Origin: Gemmatimonadota bacterium
GTDB lineage: Bacteria; GCA-2686955
NCBI GenBank assembly: GCA_002686955.1
Contig: NYZA01000010.1
Span: 1-17,800, forward strand
Reading direction: 5' to 3'
Length of the DNA stretch: 17,800 bases
Shown: in pieces, positions 7,866 to 15,224 of the stretch
Layout: each line of letters opens with the position of its first letter
Position numbering within the stretch: position 1 is the stretch's first letter
Translations under genes and position numbers: made by a program
The notes under the pieces: generated by a model
Seen by the model: the letters and a program-made list of their open reading frames with translations, nothing else
What the model was told of the DNA's origin: nothing
Databases searched by the model: none

Positions 7866-8546
7866 TCAGATTCCTCTGAGCAATGTCGCCAGAATGCCTA
7901 TTACACCTGTCGTCGTCAGCACAACGACGCGCGTATCGATGAGGGAAAACTTCGTCGGCACGTAGACCACATCTCCCTCTCGTAGAATGAAGTCGGTCGA
8001 AGGATCGCCCTCTTTGAAAAGCTCTTCGGCGTCAACCTCGATGTTCAGTGCACCCCCCGTGGTCTGCCTCGTGATCGTAAGGGCCGAGAGCTTGGCGTCG
8101 TCGGTGGGCCCTCCGGCGGCCGCCAGGTAGTCGCTAAGATGCGCTCCCTCCTGAAACTCCAAGCGCCCTTTCACGCTCACCTCGCCGATGACGGCCACCG
8201 TCGGCTTGTCGAATGCGCGCGGGATCACCGTGACCTTGGGATCGACGATATAGTCGCGCAGCCCCTTCGTAATAACACCCGCGATCTCGTCGGGCGTACG
8301 GCCGACCACCGGCAGATCGCCGATAAGCGGATATCGAACCATGCCGTCGCCGGTGACATCCAGCGTCAGAGAGAGCTCGGTGTGTTTCCAGACGAATACA
8401 TCGAAGCGATCGTTTGCTCCCACGACATATGGCACATCCACGACGGGGTTGGCCGCGGCCGGAATCGCGGATACGGCCGCGGCGAACAGGAGCGGAAGGG
8501 CCGGTGAGATCCACCGGCGCATCGGAAGGAAGATGGGCGACGACAA
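7866..8546 (-). CDS. Polysaccharide export protein (Wza-type, Poly_export and SLBB domains)
   Basis: Small outer-membrane/periplasmic export protein of the Wza/GfcE class, which helps move capsule or exopolysaccharide out of the cell. Numbering from the ATG at 8522: signal peptide with RR and hydrophobic core (1-24), Poly_export domain from YVVGANDRFDVFVWKH to DPKVTVIP (31-101), one SLBB domain (about 106-190) with VIGEVSVKGRLEF and the typical REGDVVYVP end, and a C-terminal hydrophobic segment (about 198-215). No lipobox Cys follows the signal peptide, unlike classical Wza. The start is set at TTG 8546 because GGGAGG lies 7 nt upstream (8554-8559); ATG 8522 lacks a ribosome site but gives a cleaner signal peptide. 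At about 220 residues it is shorter than E. coli Wza. It stands 17 bp before mreB and probably shares its transcript. Confidence 0.86.
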   Translation of the reverse strand: MSSPIFLPMRRWISPALPLLFAAAVSAIPAAANPVVDVPYVVGANDRFDVFVWKHTELSLTLDVTGDGMVRYPLIGDLPVVGRTPDEIAGVITKGLRDYIVDPKVTVIPRAFDKPTVAVIGEVSVKGRLEFQEGAHLSDYLAAAGGPTDDAKLSALTITRQTTGGALNIEVDAEELFKEGDPSTDFILREGDVVYVPTKFSLIDTRVVVLTTTGVIGILATLLRGI

Positions 8547-8553
8547 GACCGTA

Positions 8554-8559
8554 CCTCCC
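8554..8559 (-). promoter_or_regulatory. Shine-Dalgarno site deciding a TTG start
   Basis: On the minus strand GGGAGG stands 7 nt before a TTG at 8546, in frame with the export protein. It is the only strong ribosome site near the gene, and the in-frame ATG 24 bases further on has none, so TTG is preferred as the start. Confidence 0.5.
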
Positions 8560-8646
8560 AGTGCTCGGGGAGTGAAAACGCAGCGCAACACGTAATGGAA
8601 CTTCAACTTTCGAGATTCTAGGGGATGCAGGCGAACGAGACCATAG

Positions 8647-10113
8647 CTACTTCCGCACCTTCCAGAAATCGGCGATATGCCCGCCAACCGCGACCGCTCC
8701 CCTGGCCAGGTAGGAGATGTCCTCCCAGGAGCGGATCTTCTTGATGTTCCTTACGACGAATCGAGGCGAGAGAAAGTTCTTGTAGATCTGCGCCGACATG
8801 TTCTGCACTTCGTCGGGGGTCATATCGGGCGTGGTGAGAACCGGTTCGGTCATATCGAAGCGCTCGTACTCGGCGGGATCGAATCGAAACCAGCCGTTTG
8901 CCTGCGCCATTTCGTAGATCGGAGTGCCCGGGTAGGGAATCACGACGGTCGCCTGGAGCATCTCGGCATACCCTTGATCGAACAGCTCCCGGGCAAGATC
9001 GACGGTGCGCTGAGCGTCGCTCTTCGTCTCCCAGGGGTAGCCGACCATGATGGTGAGCTGCACGTCGAGGCCCGCTCGAGAGGCCATCTTGCAGCCCTCC
9101 ACTATGTCTTCGACCTTGATGTTCTTGTCGAGCATATCGAGGGTGGCCTGCGAAGCGGATTCCAGCCCTGACTTCACCTTGCGAAACCCCGCCTCGACCA
9201 TTAGATCGATCAGATCGGGGTGCTTCACGAGCAGATCGAACTTCATATTACAGGTGAAGAGGATCTCGTCCGAATAGCCCCTTTCGATCATGCCCCTACA
9301 GAAATCGTAGGTCCACTTGCCGGTCGGGAAGTTGCCGGAATCGTCGAATACCTCTTTGACTCCGTAGTTCTCGATCAAATGCCCGACTTCATCGAGTAGC
9401 TTCGTGTGTTTCTGCGTGCGGAAGTTGTTGTAAGTGGTGGTCCATGAGCAGAAGGTGCAGCGTCCCCATTGGCAGTCGCGGGCGACCATCGTGTAGCGGA
9501 ATGGCTCTCTTTTCTTCCATTTCTCGTAGTAGTGATGCGCCTTGGTGAGGTCACGATCGATGAAGGGCAGGGAATTCAGGTCGGAATCGAGGCGAAATGG
9601 ACCGCTTGAACGAATCTCGCCCCGATCGTCCCGCCACCAAGCGCCACCGGGCGGCGAATCGGAGGAATCGCGCAGCCATCGGACGAGTCCTCTCAGAGAA
9701 AAGTCGTAGTCCCCCCCGGTCAGTACGAAGTCGGTCTTCGACCGCAGCAGAGTCTCTTCCGGCAGGGCCGTGACGTGATCGCCGTAGAGCACGGTCTTGA
9801 TCTCGGGAATCCGCTCCTTGATATCGTCGATGATATTCCAATGGTATTTCACCACGGGGGTCTTCGTTTCGAAGGCCACGATGTCGACCTTCTCGCTCTC
9901 CAATTCGCGCAGGAAATCTTCGTAGGTGCGCTGCTCGGCGATGCCGTCGTGCCAGAGCACGTTGTTCCCATCCTCGGCGAGAAGCGTGGCCGCGTAAGCC
10001 GGAACCAGGGGATAGATATATGATCCGATGCTCATCCACTGGAACTGGCGGTTCTGGGTGAGCATCGGGCTGGCCTTGCCGTTCAGAGCGGGGTAGGCGA
10101 TGCAGACTTTCAT
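8647..10113 (-). CDS. B12-binding domain radical SAM protein
   Basis: 488-residue enzyme with an N-terminal cobalamin-binding-like Rossmann domain (about 1-150) and a radical SAM TIM barrel (about 205-400). The first domain has the LYGDHVTALPEETL segment (109-122), equivalent to the GGxHxTxxPEE motif of this class. The iron-sulfur Cys cluster is at RDCQWGRCTFCSW (212-224), with spacing CX4CX2C (Cys214, 219, 222) instead of the standard CX3CX2C. SGLESASQATLDMLDK (315-330) and YPGTPIYEMA (394-403) are typical downstream motifs. The substrate is unknown; relatives act in methylation, hopanoid, bacteriochlorophyll or lipid and glycan modification. The start at ATG 10113 is supported by GGAGAG 8 nt upstream. 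It is first in the minus-strand run, with 100 bp before the export gene. Confidence 0.9.
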   Translation of the reverse strand: MKVCIAYPALNGKASPMLTQNRQFQWMSIGSYIYPLVPAYAATLLAEDGNNVLWHDGIAEQRTYEDFLRELESEKVDIVAFETKTPVVKYHWNIIDDIKERIPEIKTVLYGDHVTALPEETLLRSKTDFVLTGGDYDFSLRGLVRWLRDSSDSPPGGAWWRDDRGEIRSSGPFRLDSDLNSLPFIDRDLTKAHHYYEKWKKREPFRYTMVARDCQWGRCTFCSWTTTYNNFRTQKHTKLLDEVGHLIENYGVKEVFDDSGNFPTGKWTYDFCRGMIERGYSDEILFTCNMKFDLLVKHPDLIDLMVEAGFRKVKSGLESASQATLDMLDKNIKVEDIVEGCKMASRAGLDVQLTIMVGYPWETKSDAQRTVDLARELFDQGYAEMLQATVVIPYPGTPIYEMAQANGWFRFDPAEYERFDMTEPVLTTPDMTPDEVQNMSAQIYKNFLSPRFVVRNIKKIRSWEDISYLARGAVAVGGHIADFWKVRK

Positions 10114-10142
10114 GTTGGAGTCTCTCCGTGGCTGATCGCACA

Positions 10143-10171
10143 CCGACGAGCCAGAATGCCAATCGTATACT
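10143..10171 (+). promoter_or_regulatory. Weak sigma70-like promoter candidate for the Kelch-like gene
   Basis: TATACT at 10166-10171 matches five of six bases of a -10 box. Seventeen bases upstream, CCGACG (10143-10148) matches three of six of a -35 box. It lies in the 197 bp gap between two divergent genes and would give a leader of about 130 nt before the Kelch-like gene. The GTATAC core is palindromic, so it could also read toward the radical SAM gene, but no -35 box was found for that direction. Chance occurrence is quite possible. Confidence 0.22.
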
Positions 10172-10310
10172 CATCGACACGAACGCGATGCTTGATTCAG
10201 CTTCCAAAAGCCTCCCGGCCCGGGCGCAACAGGACATCATCCTCGAGGCGAGCGGGTTAGCATGAGCACACGGACCCAATCCGGGTAACACCAAAAGGAG
10301 ACTCTTCAGC

Positions 10311-11333
10311 ATGCCGGTGCCAGCGGCCGCACTCGTAGTCCAGACTTGGACACTCGCACTCGTCCTCCAAGCTTCACCGCTTTTTCACCACCATGCGGCT
10401 GCCCCCCTGCCGGATCCGCGATGGATCGATCGAGCGGCCTGTCCCAAGACTGGTGCCTTCGGCGAAGCCCTTGCCTCGACCGGAGACGCATTGTGGATCG
10501 TCCGAGATGCCACGGCGACATCCACGCCGGATTTCTGGCGATACGATCCGATCTCCGATCTCTGGGAATCCCGGGATACCTCCACTCTGCCCGACGGCGT
10601 GTTTCGCAACGGCACCGCCCTGGCCTGGGATGGCGACCGGACGATCTACGCGCTCGCTGGAGCGCGCTACAACGATCTCGACCGGACCGAGTTCTGGCGA
10701 TACGACATGGTCGGTGACTTCTGGCTGCAGATCGAATCCACGCTCGGCCCGCAAGGCGCGGGGAACGCCCTCAACTACTGCGCATGGGACGGGAAGCTTT
10801 ACGCGATTCTGGGAAGCAGACAGCACGGCACCACCTTCGTCCGGTACGACCCCGCCCAGGGTTCTTGGTACGAGTTGACACCGCCGCCGCAAAAGGCGGA
10901 CGACGGATCGAGCCTGGCGTGGGCGGGAGCGGGCTCTCTTTATGCTTTTGTGGGGGAGTACAGCGAGACGGTTCCGCATTTCGACTTCTTCGAATACGAC
11001 CTGGCGAGCGACGAATGGAGCTCACTGGCCAGCGTGCCCGATCCGGGAGGTGTGGGGGACGGGGCATCGCTTCTGTGGGCAGGGGCCTTCGATTCCCGCT
11101 ACACCGGCAGCATCCATGCACTGAGCGGAGGGGCGGTTGACGAAACCCCTTCGGTTTTGGTCCATCGTTACTCGATCGCCCAGGACTCCTGGTCCGCGAT
11201 GGCCGACCTCACCTGCGAGATCGGCTACTACAACGGCAACCGGCTGGGCTTCGCCGACGGCTTCATCTACTGCTGGCAGGGGAGCCGAAGCACCTATCTC
11301 GGCAGTGGCAAGAAACTCGTTCGTCTGGAGTAG
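10311..11333 (+). CDS. Secreted Kelch-like beta-propeller protein
   Basis: 340-residue protein made of repeated Kelch-type units. The same pattern, an aromatic or hydrophobic residue, x-x-Y-D/S, then Trp about six residues on, recurs at FWRYDPISDLW (75-85), FWRYDMVGDFW (128-138), FVRYDPAQGSW (176-186), FFEYDLASDEW (226-236) and VHRYSIAQDSW (284-294). A last strand, KKLVRLE, could close the ring. Interleaved strands such as TIYALAGA, KLYAILGS and SLYAFVGE are the other halves of the blades. The N-terminus is hydrophobic (about 4-24) with no basic residue before it, so it is a poor but possible signal peptide. AAGGAG at 10295-10300 supports the ATG. Function is unknown; such proteins are often extracellular or binding modules. 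It is the only complete plus-strand gene in a long minus-strand region, and its 3' end overlaps the convergent neighbour by 40 bp. Confidence 0.78.
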   Translation: MPVPAAALVVQTWTLALVLQASPLFHHHAAAPLPDPRWIDRAACPKTGAFGEALASTGDALWIVRDATATSTPDFWRYDPISDLWESRDTSTLPDGVFRNGTALAWDGDRTIYALAGARYNDLDRTEFWRYDMVGDFWLQIESTLGPQGAGNALNYCAWDGKLYAILGSRQHGTTFVRYDPAQGSWYELTPPPQKADDGSSLAWAGAGSLYAFVGEYSETVPHFDFFEYDLASDEWSSLASVPDPGGVGDGASLLWAGAFDSRYTGSIHALSGGAVDETPSVLVHRYSIAQDSWSAMADLTCEIGYYNGNRLGFADGFIYCWQGSRSTYLGSGKKLVRLE

Positions 11334-11803
11334 CCCAGAGGATGGCGCTCTCCGTTGCGACTCTCGTACGAGAGCTGGCAGAGGACCGATGTTCCCCTTC
11401 GGAAGAAAAGCGTCGCGCTGAGCTCTTCGGTGTCGGCCCAGTGCACTATGTCGTACAGGATCTCGCTGATCGGGTGCGTGACCCGGCCGAATCTCCATCT
11501 GCCTCGGCTCACGGGGATCTCGGTTCCTCGCACCCCCTCCACCGTTCTATATCGAAGAAGGGGATCCCATAGCATGCTGCGAGCGACAGCGAAGCGGTTA
11601 GAGCGCATTCGGTTCGGCTCTTCGTTCACCAGAACCGCGCTCTCTTCGTCCGAGAGCCAAGGCAGCGAATCCGGCTCGAGCCCGAATTCGATCCATAGAG
11701 AGGTTTCGGGGGTGAGCTCGCCGCCGCAGGGAGGAATCCGAATTCCGGCGGCGGGGAGAGGGAAGAGGAGCGACAGAATGAGGAGAAGAGTGGGCGAGCG
11801 CAC
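11294..11803 (-). CDS. Hypothetical small secreted protein
   Basis: 169-residue product that I do not recognise. It starts at GTG with AGGA 6 nt upstream and opens with a clear signal peptide, MRSPTLLLILSLLFPLPAAG, likely cut around residue 20. The mature part is about 150 residues, with two Cys (about 26 and 142), several Trp and a basic C-terminus; no membrane segment or known motif is visible. Codon third positions are rich in G and C as in the surrounding genes, which together with the signal peptide favours this frame over the plus-strand frames opposite it. Its 3' end overlaps the Kelch-like gene by 40 bp. Upstream is a 151 bp gap after the large glycosyltransferase gene, so it may have its own promoter. 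It could be a species-restricted envelope protein; a spurious frame cannot be excluded. Confidence 0.55.
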   Translation of the reverse strand: MRSPTLLLILSLLFPLPAAGIRIPPCGGELTPETSLWIEFGLEPDSLPWLSDEESAVLVNEEPNRMRSNRFAVARSMLWDPLLRYRTVEGVRGTEIPVSRGRWRFGRVTHPISEILYDIVHWADTEELSATLFFRRGTSVLCQLSYESRNGERHPLGYSRRTSFLPLPR

Positions 11804-11835
11804 CGCGAATCCTGGCGAAAATGGAGAAGGGATCG

Positions 11836-11882
11836 AATTGGGGACATGTTGGTGTCGGTGCCTTGCATGAGCGGTGCCAGGC
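11836..11882. repeat. Short-repeat cluster, possible REP-like element
   Basis: The gap between two minus-strand genes holds a compact set of related hexamers: GGTGTC (11851-11856), immediately followed by GGTGCC (11857-11862), and GGTGCC again at 11873-11878. Just before them GGGGACA (11840-11846) can pair through its GACA with TGTC at 11853-11856. The layout recalls palindromic intergenic elements that are scattered in many genomes, but only one copy is present here. Confidence 0.28.
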
Positions 11883-11902
11883 AGGAACCGTTGTACCGCA
11901 AC

Positions 11903-11935
11903 ACCCTTCCCTCAGCGCGGTAGCCCGCGAAGGGT
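11903..11935 (-). terminator. Imperfect hairpin downstream of the glycosyltransferase gene
   Basis: ACCCTTC (11903-11909) pairs perfectly with GAAGGGT (11929-11935). Inside, GCGG (11917-11920) pairs with CCGC (11925-11928) around a TAGC loop; seven unpaired bases lie on one side only. It begins 20 bp after the stop of the 1089-residue protein, where a transcription end would be expected. No T-rich tract follows, so intrinsic termination is doubtful; an mRNA-stabilising stem is an alternative. Confidence 0.33.
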
Positions 11936-11954
11936 CAAGAAGAGGCCAGCAAGC

Positions 11955-14900
11955 TCAGAATCGGACCCTCTCGTCGCGCCATCGTTGCCGCAAAACCCGC
12001 GCAAGGAAGAGGGGATTGCCCACGAGGTACCGGCGCCAGAGACGCCCCGGCTCGACGAAGAGCCTGGCGGCCCATTCCATGTGGTGATCGAGCATCCACC
12101 GCGGTCCGCGGCGCACATCACCGGTCACGAAATCGAAGAGCGCCCCGACACCCCACACCACTGCTGCGTCGATCCGGTCTAGGTTGTCGCGAATCCAACG
12201 CTCCTGCACCGGTGTTCCCATCCCCACCAGTACGATTTCCGGCTGAGCGCGCTCTATATCGTCCAGCGCCGACTCGTTCGCGGCCGGATCGTCCGACAAG
12301 TAGCCATGGTATGTTCCCACGACTCGAAGTCCCGGATGATCCCCTTCGAGAATCGACTTGGCGCGCTCCGCAACGCCCGGCCGGCCCGCCGCGAAGTAAA
12401 GGCGGGTCCCCTCCGAGGCCGCCCGCGCGCAAAGGTCGTGGATCCAATCGGCTCCGGTCATCCGCCGCGGGAGCCATCGCCCCAGGAGCGCGGCCGCCAG
12501 GCGCACGCCCGCTCCGTCGACATAGACCAGGTCGGCCCGGTTGATGATCCCTCGAAGTTCGGCGTCGCCGTACGCCTGATCGAGCACATGCACGTTGGCG
12601 TAGAGGACGACCCGCCGGGGCTCTCCCTCGCCGACGAGAGTCCGCACGCGATCGAGCAGTTCGGGCAACGGGAAGGGATCGACGCCGATTCCCAACACAT
12701 CGACCCGCTCGTCATGGTGGGGCGGCGGCGTTTCCGAGGGACGGCCCAATTCCTCGCGATAGAATTGCGCGTAGTTGTCGACCATCGCTTCGGTGGTGAA
12801 ACGCTCCAGGACCCGCGCGCGACCCTCCGCGCCATATTTCCGAGCTCGCTCGGGCTCGGCGAGCAGATCGGCGACACGTTCGGCCAGCGCCTCCACATCG
12901 CGCACGCCGACAAGATGCCCGGTCACTCCCTCCTCGACAATCTCCGATACACCGCTCACATCGGTGGCCACCACCGCCTTGCCGAGACACATCGCCTCCA
13001 GCAGCGAGAGTGGGAAAGTCTCGACGACCGGATCGGAACAGAGAACCGCAACATCGAAAAGAGGCACGATTCGCTCAACATCGGTTCGAAAACCGGTGAA
13101 GTGGATCTTCGAGTCGAGCCCCATCTCCGAGATCCTGGAATCGAGGCGCTCACGCTCTGGCCCGTCTCCGACGATCAGTATGTGGGCATTCGGTATTCGC
13201 TCGAAAATGCGCGGTGCCGCGTCTAGCAACACTACGTGGGCCTTCTCCGGTCGCAGCACTGCTGTAATGCCAACCACTGGTGCCCCTTCCGGAATCCCCC
13301 ATTCGCTCGCGGGGATCGCATCGATCGTCTCAGGGTCGAATCGATCCGGATCGATCCCGTTGTAGATCACGCAAGATCGCTTGGCATTAATCCCCCGCTT
13401 CTCCTCGTAAAAGCGTCGCTGCGCATCCGCCACATAGATAAAGCGATGACAGAGCCGCTGTAGCAACACCATTGCCTGGTTCTTGAGAGGAGTATCGCCC
13501 ACCTCTCCGGTAGCATGCTCTGCGCTCACGACCACCGGCGTGCGTGCGATTCTCGCCGCCAGCCACCCGATGACCTTTGTATTGAATTCGTAGGTTTGGA
13601 GGATGTCGACCTTCTCGCGCCGCAAGATGCGCGCGACGGCCCAGATCGCCTTGATCGCCCGCAAGTCATAGTACGGACGCATATTGAAGAAACGAGCGGG
13701 GATGCCGGCCTCGAGCAGTTCGTCGTAAAAGGGCCCGACCTCGCGGAAGCAACAAACCAGAGTGCGGAACAGTTTACGATCGAGGCGCGTCGCCAGATCG
13801 GCAAGTTGGCGCTCAGCACCGCCTATTCGCATGTTGCAGGGCAAGAAAAGAATCGTCAACCGATCGGGATCGGCCCGGCCCCACCGATCGCGAGCAGGGT
13901 CGAAGTGACGGGGCTCCATCTCGTGCGCAGCCGCTTCGAGCTCGATCGCGTCAGCAGAACCCGCCGGCTGTCGGCCCCCGTTCGCCAGCAAGGTGGCGAC
14001 TTTGTCATCGGCACGACGAAAGCGCTCCTCCCAAACGTTTGCCTTCGCCTCGGCGACTCGTCGGTCCCGAAGCTCTTCGGCGTCCGACCCCGACTCATCC
14101 AGCGACACTTCCAGTGCCTCGATGAAGCTCGAATGATCGCGCGCAACCCGCACGAGGGGCTCCAGATCTCTCAACGCCGGAATCTCGGTAGAGACCGATG
14201 GAATCCCCGCGGCGAAGTACTCGTAGGTCTTCGTCGGGAACATATAGTGCACGAACTCCGCACGAAGAAAGGGAATCAACCCGACATCGAATCCGGCGAG
14301 ATAGCTCGCCAGTTCATGGGTCTCGCGCCCTCCGAGAAGATGGATGTTCGATCGAAGCCTCGACGAATCCGGCACCGGCTCCCGCTCCGGCCCGATCAGG
14401 ACCAGGCTCCAGTCGGGATGCGCGTCGCTGATCGCCTCGAGCAATTCGTAGTCGATCCGCGAGTCGATCGCGCCGATGTAGCCGATCCGCGGGCGAGGAA
14501 TGTCGGAGAGGTCTCCGGCGATTCTTGGGCTCTCATCTCCGGTCATTCTATCGACCACCGCTGAATCGACCGCGCTCGGCAAGTAGACGAGATCGGAGCG
14601 AATCGAGATCAGATCCTCTTCGAGCGTTCGCGCCGTCACGAAAACCAGGTCCGATCGCCGGATCATCGACGATTCCATAGGGTCGAGCAGCCTTCGTTTC
14701 TCACGTCGCGGTTCGAAAACGGCGATGCGATCGTTGCAATCGAAGATCACCGCTCGCGGTGATAGGAAGTCCTCGTCGCGAAGGTAGAAGGGGTGGTAGG
14801 ACCAGACGATCGGGCGCCGAAATCCCAGTCGACGCACAACCCTCGCCATGCTGCTTCGCAACAAGTAGTGGTTCCAGGCGTCGTTGGCTGTATGAATGCC

Positions 14901-15224
14901 GGTCTGAAACAGGAGCGGCGGCGGAGTCCACACATAGAGATCGGGAGCCACTCTGCGCACGCCGGCTCTCCAGCGGCGAAGATCGTCGCGGATCTGATCT
15001 GCCCGCTCAGGGTGAAACTTGATCGTCGAGAGCGCATAGGGGCGTTCGCAGAAAAGCACGCGGTTGCCGGTTGCGGCCAAATGGTGCGCGGTCTTGTGCA
15101 TGATGAGCTGCACGCCGTCCCACCAGAGCCAGCTCGGTATGACGACATCGAAACCGCTGAGCGTGTGGGTGTTCGAAGGCGACGCCGTTTCGTTTGGCGC
15201 AGAACACACGCGGCTACCATTCAT
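11955..15224 (-). CDS. Three-module glycosyltransferase (TuaH-like + GT4 + GT26 WecG/TagA/CpsF)
   Basis: A single open frame of 1089 residues joins three glycosyltransferases. Module A (about 24-415) has the FDVVIPSWLWWDGVQ opening and YMFPTKTYEYFAAGIPSVST (327-346), as in TuaH-type enzymes. Module B (about 455-825) is a GT-B GT4 enzyme: MRIGGAERQLADLA (465-478), ITAVLRPEKAH (653-663), VGDGPER (685-691) and the EX7E motif with Glu735 and Glu743. Module C (about 838-1080) is GT26: ANVHVLDQA (876-884), YVDGAGV with the likely catalytic Asp903, RMTGADWIHDL (921-931), VGMGTPVQERWI (1000-1011), and the Arg-rich tail expected to touch the membrane. Linkers near 416-452 and 826-838 are polar and Pro- or His-rich. 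GT26 enzymes add the second sugar to undecaprenyl-linked precursors. The ATG overlaps the upstream gene by 11 bp. Members of the three families are normally separate genes; no frameshift or internal stop is seen. Confidence 0.92.
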   Translation of the reverse strand: MNGSRVCSAPNETASPSNTHTLSGFDVVIPSWLWWDGVQLIMHKTAHHLAATGNRVLFCERPYALSTIKFHPERADQIRDDLRRWRAGVRRVAPDLYVWTPPPLLFQTGIHTANDAWNHYLLRSSMARVVRRLGFRRPIVWSYHPFYLRDEDFLSPRAVIFDCNDRIAVFEPRREKRRLLDPMESSMIRRSDLVFVTARTLEEDLISIRSDLVYLPSAVDSAVVDRMTGDESPRIAGDLSDIPRPRIGYIGAIDSRIDYELLEAISDAHPDWSLVLIGPEREPVPDSSRLRSNIHLLGGRETHELASYLAGFDVGLIPFLRAEFVHYMFPTKTYEYFAAGIPSVSTEIPALRDLEPLVRVARDHSSFIEALEVSLDESGSDAEELRDRRVAEAKANVWEERFRRADDKVATLLANGGRQPAGSADAIELEAAAHEMEPRHFDPARDRWGRADPDRLTILFLPCNMRIGGAERQLADLATRLDRKLFRTLVCCFREVGPFYDELLEAGIPARFFNMRPYYDLRAIKAIWAVARILRREKVDILQTYEFNTKVIGWLAARIARTPVVVSAEHATGEVGDTPLKNQAMVLLQRLCHRFIYVADAQRRFYEEKRGINAKRSCVIYNGIDPDRFDPETIDAIPASEWGIPEGAPVVGITAVLRPEKAHVVLLDAAPRIFERIPNAHILIVGDGPERERLDSRISEMGLDSKIHFTGFRTDVERIVPLFDVAVLCSDPVVETFPLSLLEAMCLGKAVVATDVSGVSEIVEEGVTGHLVGVRDVEALAERVADLLAEPERARKYGAEGRARVLERFTTEAMVDNYAQFYREELGRPSETPPPHHDERVDVLGIGVDPFPLPELLDRVRTLVGEGEPRRVVLYANVHVLDQAYGDAELRGIINRADLVYVDGAGVRLAAALLGRWLPRRMTGADWIHDLCARAASEGTRLYFAAGRPGVAERAKSILEGDHPGLRVVGTYHGYLSDDPAANESALDDIERAQPEIVLVGMGTPVQERWIRDNLDRIDAAVVWGVGALFDFVTGDVRRGPRWMLDHHMEWAARLFVEPGRLWRRYLVGNPLFLARVLRQRWRDERVRF

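Noticed and set aside
10240-10247. CCTCGAGG palindrome in the divergent gap
   Set aside because: An isolated 8 bp palindrome is expected by chance in GC-rich DNA and has no second copy nearby to suggest an operator.
10262-10288. Eight-codon open frame (ATG to TAA) ahead of the Kelch-like gene
   Set aside because: No ribosome site or attenuator-like structure accompanies it; a leader peptide cannot be supported.
13515-14564. Plus-strand open frame of 349 codons opposite the three-module glycosyltransferase
   Set aside because: The minus strand is clearly coding through this stretch; the antisense product has no motif.
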